A DNA stretch of 64,000 bases from Hawksworthiomyces lignivorus (lineage: Eukaryota > Ascomycota > Sordariomycetes > Ophiostomatales > Ophiostomataceae), in assembly GCA_002917075.1 (NCBI GenBank), contig NTMA01000126.1, positions 1-64,000 on the forward strand, given 5' to 3'. Below are positions 46,614 to 60,058 of the stretch, piece by piece (the stretch's first letter is position 1; each line of letters starts with the position of its first letter). The position numbers were made by a program, and so were the translations under genes. The notes below the pieces were generated by a model. The model saw only the letters and a program-made list of their open reading frames with translations. It did no database searches and was not told the DNA's origin.

Positions 46614-48808
46614 ATGGCTCCGCGGCGTATTATTATTGACAGCGACGATGACGTTGACGACTCCCCGTCACTACGGCGCCGGCCGCTACGAACAGCAACT
46701 GTCTCGCCAGAAACAGCACCGAAATTTTCAGGGCAAGACCAACAGAAGATAACCCGAACTGCCTCGACCAAGAAGTCCGAAGAGGGATCAACTGAACCGA
46801 AGAGCACAACCATTCGCCGACGTAAATTAGGCAGGGTAATCGATGATTTCTCTCTCCTACGCCCGTTGGTGGTAGAAAATGCTGCCGTACTGGGGGATGA
46901 GTTGCGGTCCTCGGATATCGATCTACCGTCAGCGGAGATTCCAGGGAGACGGAGAACTAAGCCGCGTGTAGAATTGAGGACAAGGAAATCTAGGCGAGTC
47001 TCAGAGCTGCCTGCAGATGACGGCGGCGAAATATCTGCCGAAGAAGCAACTGTTCTGGAAGACGTGACACTGCATGAAGAAACAGAAGAAAAAGAAGACA
47101 GTGACGACAATGGTGACGAAAATAGCGGAAGTGAAGACTCAGAATTCCGCGATTCCTCGTCAGAAGACGATTCGATACTTGATTTTTTGGATGATTCTTT
47201 CCCTTCGCCATCTGTAAAGCGCCCTGCAGCTCCAAAGCGAAACGCTGCGAGAATACCCAAAGACAAACCAACGCCGAAGAAAAAAGGCGTCTCAGACACC
47301 CCGCTGCGGAATGCAGAACCTGAGCTACACTTAGATGAGGAGAGCTCTTTGTTTTTCTCTGCTGAAGAATCCCTGGAAGACTCATTCATCCGGCCCATGT
47401 CCCACCTCCGTCTGTGAGTTTTTGACATTTTTTATGCGCTTGGCTGAAGGTACCTCTGCAAGGACATATCCTAAACATATCCCCTCACAGAGACGGTCAC
47501 AACACAAAGTCCATCAGCCAGGACCGTCCTCGGCTTGCGCTATCCGTCAGAGGAGCCCGGCCCGCCACACCGCCTCCTGAAATCAGATCAAAACCCCGGC
47601 CGGCCGGCCTGGTCTCGCCGACGAAGAAGTTGCCTTGCATACCACAGACCCCGCATCGGCCTAGCACGGATGCGTTCTGGAACCAGCTCATTGTCGACGA
47701 TTGGAATACGGAGCATTCGCCACGCAAGTTGCTATTTGACCCGGATGGTAACAAGTCTGTGAAGCAGCCCGGCGGTGGGATGCTGAAAGGAGACAAGACT
47801 CCGGCAGCTTCCCCGGCGAAGAAAGGCGCTGCAGCGGCTGGCGCAAAGGAGTCCAAGAAGCAATTCCAAAAGACAAAGCACGACCTGGCCGAAAATTTCT
47901 TGGCCGAACTCGACAGCACCATCACGAATGGAGAGCTGAGCCGACTATCAGCAGCCACAGGTGGCGTGCGTATAGTATGGACCAACAAGCTTAACACGAC
48001 CGCGGGGCGAGCCAACTGGCGGCGGGAGACACTGCGCTCTAAGAAGACGGCCGCTAGTAGCACGGAGGCTGCCATTTCAGACGCGTCCGATGCCGCTGTT
48101 GCTCTCCCCCCCGCCGTCCGTATCCTCCACTACGCCTCCATCGACCTGGCCGAGAAGGTCATCGACGATGAGCACCGTCTGATCAACGTCATCGCGCATG
48201 AGTTCTGCCACCTGGCAAACTTTATGGTCAGCGGAATCACAGGCAAGCCCCATGGCAAGGAATTCAAAGCTTGGGCGGCTCAGTGCTCCCGGCATTTTGG
48301 CCACCGAGGTATCCAGGTGACGACTAAGCATTCGTATGAGATCGACTTCAAGTACGTCTGGACATGCGAGTCCTGCGCGACCGAGTTCAAGCGTCACTCT
48401 AAGAGCATCGACCCAACGCGCCACCGGTGTGGCGCCTGCAAAGGCGTGCTGAAGCAGACGAAGCCGGTGCCGCGTGGCTTGGGGAACCGCGCCAATAACA
48501 CCGCCAACGCTGCGGGCGGCGGCAGCGCAAGTGCTGCGACTTTGACGAAGCCAGCACCAGCGCCGTCAGAATATCAGAAATTCATGAAAGAGCACATGGC
48601 CATCGTGCGGCGTGAGAATCCTGGCAGTCCACAGAAAGTGATCATGAAACTGGTTGCAGATAGGTGGACGAAGACCAAGGAACTGAAAAAGACATCAGGC
48701 AGCCTCCAAGTTGTAGCAGGCGCAGAGAAGCCCCCCGTGGAGAAGAAAGATGGTGACGAAGGCGTCATCCATCTCAACAAGGCATTTGTCGACTTGACAT
48801 TGCATTGA
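46614..48808 (+). CDS. GCNA-like protease: acidic region, SprT, zinc ribbon, HMG box
   Basis: The domain order matches the GCNA/ACRC family, which removes DNA-protein crosslinks; a fission yeast relative is annotated as an HMG-box protein. Exons are 46614-47413 and 47491-48808, giving 705 residues. Residues 1-270 form a disordered acidic and serine-rich region starting MAPRRIIIDSDDDVDD. A SprT-like metalloprotease domain spans about 375-560, with the HExxH motif HEFCH at 503-507 and a later GKPHGKEFKAWA. A zinc ribbon follows (CESC ... CGAC). An HMG-box-like tail contains SEYQKFMKEHMAIVRRENPG. The start at 46614 has a good context; an ATG at 46569 would add 15 residues. It would act in the nucleus. 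It is divergent from the HisRS gene. Confidence 0.85.
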
Positions 48809-49224
48809 CAGGTATCTAAAAGAAATACTTGTACTGTAGCATTGGGAATGTGGCAAGTGGTGATCAGCGACTTGTAACTTCAGGAGGATAACGGCCGGAT
48901 CATAAACTACCTATCATATGTTATACTAGCCCTAACCATCAAGATACCCAACCAAAAGCACAGAAGAAGCAATAATAAAGCATTTGCTACATTACATACA
49001 TACCTCGCAGGATGTGTTCCGAAGTCTTGCGAGTGAGAAACAGAAGAAGAAAAACGGAGCATATAGATACCAAAATTCAGTTTATAACGATCTACCCCTG
49101 GAGATGGTAATATAAGATCGTGACTCAATCACTCATAACCACTTGACTAGTTATGTCGGCTTCGAGGAGACCTCTCACATTGTCCCTTCCTTCCCAGATC
49201 ACCCGCTTACTGTTGCTTGTGTCC
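48809..49224. other. Convergent intergenic region GCNA/Mog1
   Basis: Short 3' flanks of two convergent genes. Poly-adenylation-like AATAAA lies at 48972-48977. No gene is seen. Confidence 0.4.
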
Positions 49225-49966
49225 TCACACCTCGTTGAACAGATTCCAGTCTCGCACCTCGAAAGTCTCCCATATGCGTGACGCATACTCTACGGCATCG
49301 CCGATCAGCTGGCCTTGCCTGCCGAGTTCCAGATCGACGTCCTCTTCATCGTACTCGCCCTTGATATGTGGGACGTTGATCGTGATGAGGATGTCTGTCG
49401 ACTGCTTCTCTAGCCGCAGGAGCGTGAGGATGATGGCTGTGAAATCGGGCGCTGCGGCCGCGGCCTTGGGGTCAGGAAGCGGCGTCTGCGTAGCGATGAG
49501 TGTGTAGGCGGGACAGTCTTCTCTGGATGTGCGAGTTAGCTAGCAGGTACTGGCAAAGGCAAACTGACACACAAACAAGGAGAGAGAAGACCTTACAGCT
49601 TCCCCGTAAATTGCGTCTCGGTTGTGTTCCATACGCGCACAGTGTCGACGTCATCGCCGACTAGATCCTCCAGGTGCGTAGACAGCGCTTTGCCGTCAAT
49701 CTCGGGGCTGCTACCAGCGGGGCCAACACGCTCGCAGATCTCAACAATGATGCTGGTGAAGCCATCCTTGTCGATGTAGACCTCCTGGTTGTCGGGCACC
49801 TGGCGCAGTTTGCTGACAGGAGCGTATTAGTGTGCTATTCTTTGTTCTTTTCTTTCCCGTTTATCCTGCGTGTAAACGCTTACCTAGAGTCGGCAAAGTT
49901 CACAGGCAGATCGACCTGGATGGCCGAGCCAAAGAGCGATTCAGTATGGAACTTAGTTGCTGACAT
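49225..49966 (-). CDS. MOG1: Mog1, Ran-GTPase-binding nuclear import factor
   Basis: Mog1 binds Ran/Gsp1 and promotes nucleotide release during nuclear protein import. Three exons are resolved on the minus strand: 49966-49884, 49812-49597 and 49522-49225, giving 198 residues. The N-terminal MSATKFHTESLFGSAIQVDL followed by PVNFADSSKLRQVPDNQEVY is the Mog1 signature (FGGAI...LP..F.D.S..RQVPD.QEV). Length and small single-domain layout fit the family. The start lies about 1 kb from the divergent HIT gene. Confidence 0.9.
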
Positions 49967-50980
49967 GATGGCGCCGAAGCTGGTGGATAGGCGTGTTGTT
50001 TAGAATGCAATACAGAGAATGTGCACAGTCGGCAAAGCTATTTACATATAAAGAAGATGACGGTTGGCTGTGTTTGAGAAGAGCGAAGAGCCGAACATTT
50101 GTATAGCAGCAACAAATAAAAAGAGGTCGACTTCTCTCCACAGCGGCGCGAAGATATCTAGCTGCCTTGTTCTGAAGTGGTGGCGCAGCAGGAGACGCCT
50201 GCAGTTCGCGCGAAGCAAAGGTATGACGGAACGCGAGAGCTAGGCTACGTCTGCGGCAGATGGCGGGGTCGTTTCTTGGAGAACTTGTCTTGCCGCTGAA
50301 GATGACGGCAAGCTGCAATGCAAAAGTGGGACAACACTGGGCGCGAGAGCTGCGGGGGCTTTATAAGTTAAAATAACGAGAAAATTCTAATTGGAGTGGG
50401 ACTATCCTAGCGAACTCACCTCTTGCCTTTTACCAGAGATGACCGTGGGACGGCCCAACAAACTCCACTCTCTAATCTTTGGCACCAAAACTTGCGAACC
50501 CGCAGGGTTCGATTCACTTTTTGTCTTTTATTTTATTTATTATATTATTTTTATTATTATTTTTATTATTATTTTTATTATTTATTAATTATTATTTTTT
50601 CTTTTTAAAAAAAAAGAAAGGCAACTTTTCTTTCCCTGTTAAGCTCTCTTTTTATATCGTCATGCTGAAACCAAAGTATTTTCGTTTATTTGTACCGCGC
50701 TGTCGAATTGTAAAGGTCTTTTTTAAATAGCACGATATGCGGCAGTTTCCAGCCGAGACACACTGTAGGAGAGAAGCTTTGCTGGGCTCGTACCTTGAAG
50801 CTCTCCATAATTAAGACGCGGGGTAGTTTATCGATAGCTTCTTCTACCATTACCGTATTGTATGACTTTTGATTTCCGTCTCTTCCGTACATCATTCCAA
50901 CATTCGACTGTTCTCATAACCACAAGGGCCAATTCCTTTCCCAGAAGCAATCAAGCACCGTATTTCTGCCAATTCGAACA
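49967..50980. other. Divergent intergenic region Mog1/HIT
   Basis: A perfect hairpin (CGAACCC-GCA-GGGTTCG, 50495-50511) is followed by a T-run. Next comes an AT-only microsatellite (about 50520-50600) of TTATTATTATTTT units and a run of nine A. The hairpin contains GGTTCGATTC, which resembles a tRNA B box, but no cloverleaf can be folded. Promoters of both genes lie here. Confidence 0.5.
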
Positions 50981-51782
50981 ATGGCCGCCTGCATCTTCTG
51001 CAAAATTGTCAAGGGTTTGTGTGACGCATCCATAGATAACATCACCCGATACCTTATCCTGTCTTCCCTTTCGCGCCAATGCTGACCTGACGGTCAGGTG
51101 AAATCCCCTGCTTTAAGCTCCTTGAGACAGAGAAAACACTTGCCTTCCTTGATATCAATCCGCTGAGCAGCGGACATGCGGTAAGCTGCGAGGCGCTGCT
51201 GTAGTCGACTAGAACGATTGAGAGCGCAAGAGAAGCTAACCATGAAACTCTACAAGCTGGTCATCCCCAAGTACCATGGCGCAAAGCTCCTCGACATTCC
51301 TGATGAGGACCTGGCTGATATCCTGGTATGCGAAAGGGCTAGATTGTCGACGAGGAAGAACCGAAGGGAATGAAGACAGCGACAGCGCGGCTAACGTATA
51401 TTCCAGCCCATCGCCAAGAAGATCGCTAAGGCCTCAGGGGCTGAGAACTACAATATCCTCCAGAACAACGGCCGTCTGGCACATCAGGAAGTGGATCACG
51501 TAAGTCTACGTTTGCAAAGCCAGCTGCCGTTAGACTTTGGAGAAAGAGCACTGACATCTTGCTTAGGTTCACTTTCATATGGTAAATGACCCAATCGCCT
51601 AGCAGATTTTATTCCTTCGACACTTTCTATGTATGCTATTTTATAAGTAGAGACTGCGACTGACAATGTGCCAGATTCCAAAGCCCAATGTCGACGAAGG
51701 CCTCATTGTCGGCTGGCCCCAGCAAAAGACCGACATGGACAAGCTCAAGGCTCTCTTTGAAGATCTTAAGTCGCGGATTTAG
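50981..51782 (+). CDS. HIT-family nucleotide hydrolase (Hint-like)
   Basis: A histidine-triad protein that probably hydrolyses adenosine 5'-phosphoramidates, like yeast Hnt1. Six exons are resolved: 50981-51014, 51098-51180, 51257-51325, 51407-51499, 51567-51581 and 51675-51782, giving 133 residues, a normal length. Motifs in order are the zinc-type N-terminus MAACIFCKIVKGEIPC, FLDINPLSSGHALVIPKYH, NYNILQNNGRLAHQEVDH and the catalytic triad HVHFHMIPKP, which is spread over exons 4-6. Exon 5 is only 15 bases (VHFHM). The C-terminal IVGWPQQKTDMDKLKALFED fits fungal Hint proteins. Confidence 0.92.
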
Positions 51783-52173
51783 GCCACAATCGGCACACAA
51801 ACATACTACACATACAACAGCACACACACACGAAGAAAGCTATATAAAGGAAGACAGATGCACAACTTTTCATTACAACAGCAAAAAGAAAGACCTGCCG
51901 CGTCGTCTATAGTGTTTCGGCAGCCAATGGAATACAAGATCTATTCGATAGAGCACAAAAAATTATCGGAGAGGATTGACAACATGCGCAAGGCTGCTAG
52001 TGTGAGCGTGAGAGTAAGCGCTGAGTATGAGGGTGGGTGTGAGCAGGAGTGTGAATGAAAGCTGGATAGGTGGGAGTTGAGTGTGAACGCATGGCTTTCA
52101 TTGGAAACTTCGTAGCCCGCATGTGGTGCTCACTACACGAGAGCCCAACAGCGGCGTAGCTGGGTCGTAGGGC

Positions 52174-54243
<2,070 letters not shown>

Positions 54244-54805
54244 TCTGAAAAAAAGCTTCGTTAGTACGAGAGTCTAACGAACTGCAAAGCTTGCGGCAAA
54301 GCACTGGCACGGCGCGCAGGCAACTGGCAGTAACAGAGAGGCCAAAACTGGAAGTGGTTGTCTGTTCCTTCGGACCCGAGCTGGTTCGGCGCATGGAGCG
54401 AAGTGGGATAGTTTGAGAAGAGTTGTGGATAGGGCAAGTTTTGCGAGAACACTAACTAATTTGAATTGTCAGCGACCTGTATACGTGCTGGTCACAGACA
54501 AGATCTATTTGTCCGTCCTTCCTATACAGCCGAACTCAATAAACGAGGAAGATGGCAGCAGAGAGAGATGAGAAGAAAACCCGAGCTGGGGACAAGACAA
54601 GAGGAATACTGCTTTGGGGTATTCTGGGCATGCGGTCTCGGCGGGGGAGAGCGTGAAACGGGCAATGCTATGCTAGTATAAGTTGCCAAATAAGGGGACT
54701 TAGCAGCCTGCGGATAGAGAGAGGATGTTTTCTCGTCTATCTGAAATCGAAAGAAAGTAGGGAGAGAAAGTAAAGGAGACAGACAAAAATGGCACAACAA
54801 AACAC

Positions 54806-54837
<32 letters not shown>

Positions 54838-55848
54838 CGAAAGTAGACTTCGGTTATTCCTTTTGAGTGTGACGACAACTCTGGGAGCGCCAGCGAAAGG
54901 CAGTCGCAAAAGACGGGGGGCTCGGGTTCCTTCCTGCTCCCTGAGCTGTTTCTGCTCTACTTTTATTTTATTATTGTTATTTATTTAGTTAAAAAAAGAA
55001 TGGCCTTGGCTGAACTTTTAGATACATTTTTTCCCTTCTTTTCCTTCCTTTTTTAACCCTTCCCTTCTTTCCGGCGGTCTAGTGGCTCTAGTTAGCGGAA
55101 CTTTTGACGTTCTGCTGAGGTCGCTGGTTTACCTGTCGCCATTTTTTAGTGGGAGCTGGGGTAAATTTGTGTGTCTCTGACTTGCATTCCACTAGTCAGA
55201 CAAAACCTTTTGCTGACTGTGCGTACTAGTAATATGCTGCAGAACCGAGCTGAAGCGCTGAGGCTGTCCCTGTGTATCCTCTCCGGACCCTCCGGATGAG
55301 AGTTGTGCACGAGTAACTCGTACACCTACTATTAGGAAGCGATATGGAATCCCCGCTAATTACGATAATCCTTTTCCCAAACCCGCCTAAGCCTGCATCA
55401 GCGGCTTGGGGCCCTCCCGCGCGTCATCAACTGTTTCTTAATTGGGACTATACGACTACAGCATATATGGGGTGCTACAGTCATTAGTGTCGCCTCATCT
55501 TTCAGGGGGTTCATTTTCCCTACCAGCCGCACTTCCCGGTTTTGTGGAATTTGGTATTAGGACACGTGCCCCCTACAGGCCCTGTAACTAGGTGCTAAGA
55601 TAAGATACAGGCATTCTTATAGCTAAGGAAGAATACGCGTACGACGCTCGTATGCTTGTGCGCATTTCCACGCGTTGGACTGACGCGACCACCCCGCCTT
55701 CCAATTCAGCTCAACAGTGGTAAGACAAGGGCTGCTGTTTGTTGATACCAGTGGGACGACCAAAATACCACACCTGCAAAATCGACCCAACAGGTGCATC
55801 GGCAGTAGCAGCCAAAGAGCCCTAACGCTGCTCCTTGCAATCTGCGCA
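54244..55848. other. Divergent intergenic region Sec14-like/DAM1
   Basis: It contains an (AAG)n microsatellite (54811-54837) and a purine-rich zone at 54540-54840 (pyrimidine-rich in the Sec14-gene sense). T-rich runs lie near 54960-55060. No further gene is seen. Confidence 0.45.
54811..54837. repeat. (AAG)n microsatellite
   Basis: About nine AAG units in the leader or promoter region of the Sec14-domain gene. Confidence 0.85.
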
Positions 55849-56739
55849 ATGTCGGCCGAACCGCAGGGCTCCTCTGCCCGAAAGAGATCTACTTCTCGCA
55901 CCCGCACGTCCCGTCCGACTACGCCGCTCCGGCCGTCGTCGCGGTCATCTTTCCGCGAATCTGCGCGTGAGAGCGTTCACGGCGACGCGCCCTTTCCACT
56001 CAACGCATTTGAGCCGGCATTTGCAGAGCTATCTGATGCCATGGCCGATTTGGAAGCCAACATGATGCACTTCCAGCTCATGCACGAGAGCCTGGCACGC
56101 TTCAGCGAGAGCTTTGCCAGCTTCCTTTATGGCTTAAACATGAACGCATACTGCGTGGATTTCCCAGAGGTGTGTTGGATGACAAGGAATAGCTACACCA
56201 GGCGTATATATACCGACTAACAAATGCGATCAGGGTCCTGTGTCTGAGTCTTTTAAGAGAGCAAAGCAAAGGGAGGAAGCCACGGAAGCAGAGAGCGCCA
56301 GAGCGGGGACCGCAGGAGGTGAGCAGAAGATCGCCGCTTCTTTGGCCGCATTCCTGCTTAGCCATTTAACGATTGTTTTTGTTAGGGATTCTACGAGTGC
56401 CAGAAAGGTCAGCGGGTGATCTGGAAGGCGAGACCACTTTCATGTGAGTTTTGTGGACCTGAGGCCACGACCAATCCTCTCTGTTTGCTAACGCCTTCCA
56501 ATTTCTTTTCGCTCAGGACCACGGATACATCTTTCGTCGAAAACCCGCCACTGTCTTCCAAAAATTCGTCACGGCTACAGACGCCCAGACCATCTCGGGT
56601 CTCAGCTCCCTCAGGTCGGGGCGCGTCGACCGCAACAAGACGTGGCGGACGGGGTGTACCTGGCACGCGCGGTGCCGTTGGTGCAAGAGGTGGCCGTACG
56701 AGCGGACCAGCAAGATCGAGAGGGAGAGGCATTCGGTGA
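55849..56739 (+). CDS. DAM1: DASH complex subunit Dam1
   Basis: Dam1 is part of the DASH/DAM1 ring that couples kinetochores to spindle microtubules in fungi. Four exons are resolved: 55849-56169, 56234-56318, 56386-56443 and 56517-56739, giving 228 residues. The family core is LNAFEPAFAELSDAMADLEA followed by HFQLMHESLARFSESFASFL and YGLNMNAYCVDFPE, at about residues 47-107. The N-terminus is Ser/Arg-rich (likely phosphorylated). The C-terminus is Arg/Gly-rich (TRRGGRGVPGTRGAVGARGG), consistent with microtubule binding. An in-frame ATG 44 codons upstream exists, but MSAEPQG fits better. Confidence 0.92.
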
Positions 56740-56972
56740 CCTCTTGAATAAATGGGAACACAAAAAAGGAGATGTCCCGACTGTGAAATAGATGAGGAAG
56801 AAAACCGCATGTTTTGTTGCCTTATTTTCGGATAGAGGCACCGTGGGATTCGGTTACTTGCATAACCCCTCTCATTTCTATCACGTTTAGAGCTTCTGCC
56901 GATAAAATCACCTGTCCTCGCCGAACTATTGGTCTCGCCTACGCTATTTTCTACTCAACCACATAGCTGCCA

Positions 56973-57392
56973 ATGTCTTCTGCTCTGCGATACGTCGCCG
57001 CCACCAAGAAATTCTCGTCGGGCACGCTGTATCTCCAATGCCATGTCAAGCCTGGTGCTAGCAAAGTCCGCGAGGGTGTGATAGCTGTGACGGACGACGT
57101 TGTGGAAATTTGTGTTTCAGCGCAAGCGCGCGAGGGAGAGGCAAACAAGGCCGTCATTGATATTCTCTGCAAGGTGGGCACCTCTTATGCTACGTTCCCC
57201 ACATAGAGACCTTGTGTTGTCTTTAACACCGGCCGGTAGATTCTCAACATGCCTAAATCGGCCCTTCAAATCACGCGTGGCGCCAAGTCCCGCGACAAGA
57301 CGGTCGCCGTTGCGGGCATGGTCGAGACCGAGGACAAGAGCAGTGAGCTCTTGGATCGTGTGAGGCGGTTGTTGTCAGACGCGATAGATTGA
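56973..57392 (+). CDS. DUF167 / YggU-family small protein
   Basis: A small conserved protein of unknown function. Two exons (56973-57173 and 57240-57392) give 83 residues with a clean GT-AG intron. The family pattern is present: [31 protein letters not shown] and [16 protein letters not shown]. It is complete by family length. It lies 233 bases downstream of DAM1 on the same strand. No targeting signal is evident. Confidence 0.88.
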
Positions 57393-57898
57393 TGGAATAG
57401 TTGATGTAGTCGAGCGTCTTAGGATTGAAAAATTTACACAGCTTTGACTAGATGGAGCGGAGAGAGTTTTTTTTTTTTGTAGCGCGCAAAGGCGGCCACT
57501 GTAGAATGGATTCTAATCTCTAATTGTCTCGTGGTAGCTATTCGGCAGCTGTTGTCATTCATTGCCTCATCCATCTAAAGGTGTTTGTCTGATTGCTGTG
57601 CGATTTCTGGCATAAAGCTCTGGCCAGAAAAAAATAAGCTGTGAGGTCGTTCCCGAGTAGCATGCAGTGCCATCATTGGGAGTATGGATAAATCGAAGCT
57701 CGTTCCTAGCTCTGGTAGCCCTCATTGGCTGAAACGCTAGACTATCCTAATTACTACTCCTCCACCAGCGTCATCGACGTAAACTACTTCATAACTACAA
57801 ATATTTGTGTGTCCTATACTAGTCCGAACGCCAAAGCTGCAATTGAACACCAAAATCCAACAGAGGCAGCTAGAAAAAGCAGATTTCACTATCTCGAA
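57393..57898. other. Intergenic, peroxiredoxin promoter
   Basis: A T-run at 57469-57478 follows the DUF167 gene. The open frame upstream of the peroxiredoxin start is continuous with it (from 57725) but lacks conservation-type features, so I treat it as leader. Confidence 0.4.
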
Positions 57899-58813
57899 AT
57901 GGCTTCCTCACTTTTTAGACCGGTGGCTTCTGCTGCCCGCTCGGCTACGGCCGCTATGCCACGTTTCGCTGCTACTTCGACACGCCGCCATTTCCATATG
58001 AGCCGGCCCTTCTTCGTAAAGGTCGGCCAGGAAGTGCCCAGCCTCGAAGTGCTGGTTGAAGGCAGCCCCGGAAACAAGGTCAACTTGGCGGACGAGTTCG
58101 CCAAGGGCGACGGAATCATCGTCGGCGTGCCGGGTGCTTTCTCGGGAGCATGCTCGCAGAAGCACGTACCATCGTACATCCTGCACCCCAAGCTCAAGGA
58201 AGCCGGACAGGTCTTCGTCGTCTCAGTCAACGATGCGTTTGTGTGCGTCTACACTACTGCCCAGACTATGGATTCCCAATCGCACAGACAATAGTGAGCG
58301 TGCTGACAGGTACAACAGCATGAAGGCATGGGCCGAGTCCCTCGACCCTGCACAAGAATCGAAGGTAAACCGCCGCTGCAGGCCATTGCTGGCTCAACAG
58401 CGCCACTAGAGAAAGCAATCACACTGCAGACCAGGAGCTAAGCACTATACTGTTAATTAGATTCGCTTCCTCGGAGACCCCGCTGGCGAGTTTACCAAGG
58501 CTCTGGACTTGGACTTTGATGCCACGGCCATCTTTGGAAACCCGCGGTCTAAGCGCTACGCTCTAGTTATCGAGAACGGCCGGGTTAAGAGCGTACACGT
58601 CGAGCCTGATAACACCGGCACGAACGGTATGTGCCCACCCCACTTCCATCATCACCGTTCCCGGTCGGTGGCTAATACTAATGATCTTATTCCTTCAGTA
58701 TCTCTGGCAGACAAGGTGCTCAAGGTCAGTTCACACATATCGCACCATAGGTCCCAATTGGGGTTTTCTTTCTTTTTCTAGAAATTAACTGACTCTGGAT
58801 CCAGGATTTGTAA
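57899..58813 (+). CDS. Peroxiredoxin, Prx5 type, mitochondrial
   Basis: A thiol peroxidase of the atypical 2-Cys/Prx5 class, the family of the Aspergillus Asp f 3 allergen. Five exons are resolved: 57899-58242, 58319-58364, 58461-58626, 58699-58724 and 58805-58813, giving 196 residues. The first 35 residues (MASSLFRPVASAARSATAAM... RRHFHMSRPF) look like a mitochondrial presequence. The peroxidatic Cys85 lies in VPGAFSGACSQKHVPSYI. DAFVMKAWAESLD, IRFLGDPAGEFTKALDLDFD and SKRYALVIENGRV follow in family order. The last exon is only nine bases including the stop (Asp-Leu-stop). That gives the C-terminus VLKDL, close to the family's usual ending, so I consider it real. Confidence 0.9.
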
Positions 58814-60058
58814 GTGGAGACACGAAAAATAAGACCTGGCTGGCCTCAATTCATGATGACTCGCACCAGGCAGTGGGATCAAACGCACAAAGAAGCACAG
58901 AGGAAAGATAGAGTACCTAACGCAGACACTGTGCATCTTCACTGTATATGCAATAAAAACTTCCCACAGGGCAGGTTGCGTCTCCTCGTATAAAAAGCCG
59001 ACAGCAGAAACCACCCCTGAAATGATGGGGCTTTAGGCACCAAACTCGACTCACGTGAAATGCTATTGTCCTGTTGTCGCGCAAGTGGCGCCTGTTATAT
59101 AAGCATAATAAACAATTGGGACGCCATGTGTGCCACACTTCGCACCGCCGAGAACCTGCTGGCTAGACATGACCATGTCATACTCCGTACACCGTACACA
59201 TAATGCCAGAACGAGTTACTGCTACTCGCTAGCGAGGCAGTTTAGTGCACAAACCAGCGGCACTTCCGCCACCTAAAATACAGTATCTTTGCTCGATTGT
59301 TAAGCAGCTAGGCACTGTATGAGGGGCACGCCTCTCTTCCCCAAATGGGTCTCTCATTCCTTCGTTTCTCGCCCTCCCCGAGTGTTTTATCCACCGCTCA
59401 TCATCACTGCCCACAATCAGTCTACCCTGTCTACCAACCAGTCCAACACCTTTTTTGCTGCCTTGCCTTTCCGCATCTCGGCGTTCTATCCACCCTCTTG
59501 ATCCCTTCTGACTCTTCTATCAAGACTTGAGCCTGCTGCCTTGTTTTGTTTATGTTTCTCTCATTTCAATAATATAGACCGTTGTATTCGCTGCTTTATT
59601 CTCTCTCTCCCCTCCCCTCTCTCATTGTATTCGTCCCTCTCACGCCTTACGATCCTTCTCTTCCTATCTCATCGAGACGTTCTTCAACCAGCTCTAGTAT
59701 CGGCGTTTCTTTGTCTCTCTCTCTCTCCAACTCGGCACGCTGCTCGTCGATCTGCTTGACGAGCTTGAGCACACTCACCATTCCTCGACCACCGAAGCGG
59801 AAAGCCGCTGAGGCGACGATACCCACCGAGGGCCGCTCTCTTCGCCAGAGGAGACTTCCCCCAGAGGGCACCAAGGCCGTCGTTGACACAGCCACTTCGA
59901 CTTCTCCCTCGCTATCATCAACGGCATCCAAGAACGCTGCTAAGCTCGTCTCCGACGCATCAGCTGAGTCCCCGACGGCAACGGGACGATTACCACCGCC
60001 GTCCTTGTCTGCCCTCCAGAAAGGTCCGCCCACCCCGCAGACCGCGGCCTCATTAGCC
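58814..60058. other. Intergenic and CT-rich leader of the RBR gene
   Basis: One TACTCCGTAC is at 59181-59190. From about 59330 to 59760 the plus strand is very CT-rich. The open frame 59582-60058 is continuous with the RBR gene but is low-complexity Ser/Pro/Leu; I treat it as probable leader. No other gene is seen. Confidence 0.45.

Noticed and set aside
46523..47428. 301-residue minus-strand open frame rich in Ser
   Set aside because: It lies exactly antisense to the acidic exon 1 of the GCNA-like gene. Its composition is the complement of that exon and it has no domain.
50495..50522. tRNA gene suggested by GGTTCGATTC followed by a T-run
   Set aside because: The T-stem does not pair beyond one base pair, and no D or anticodon arm is found upstream. 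I kept it only as a hairpin.
59582..60058. Extended N-terminus of the RBR ligase
   Set aside because: The in-frame extension is CT-driven Ser/Leu/Pro low complexity; the acidic MDSDDDF start matches the family better.
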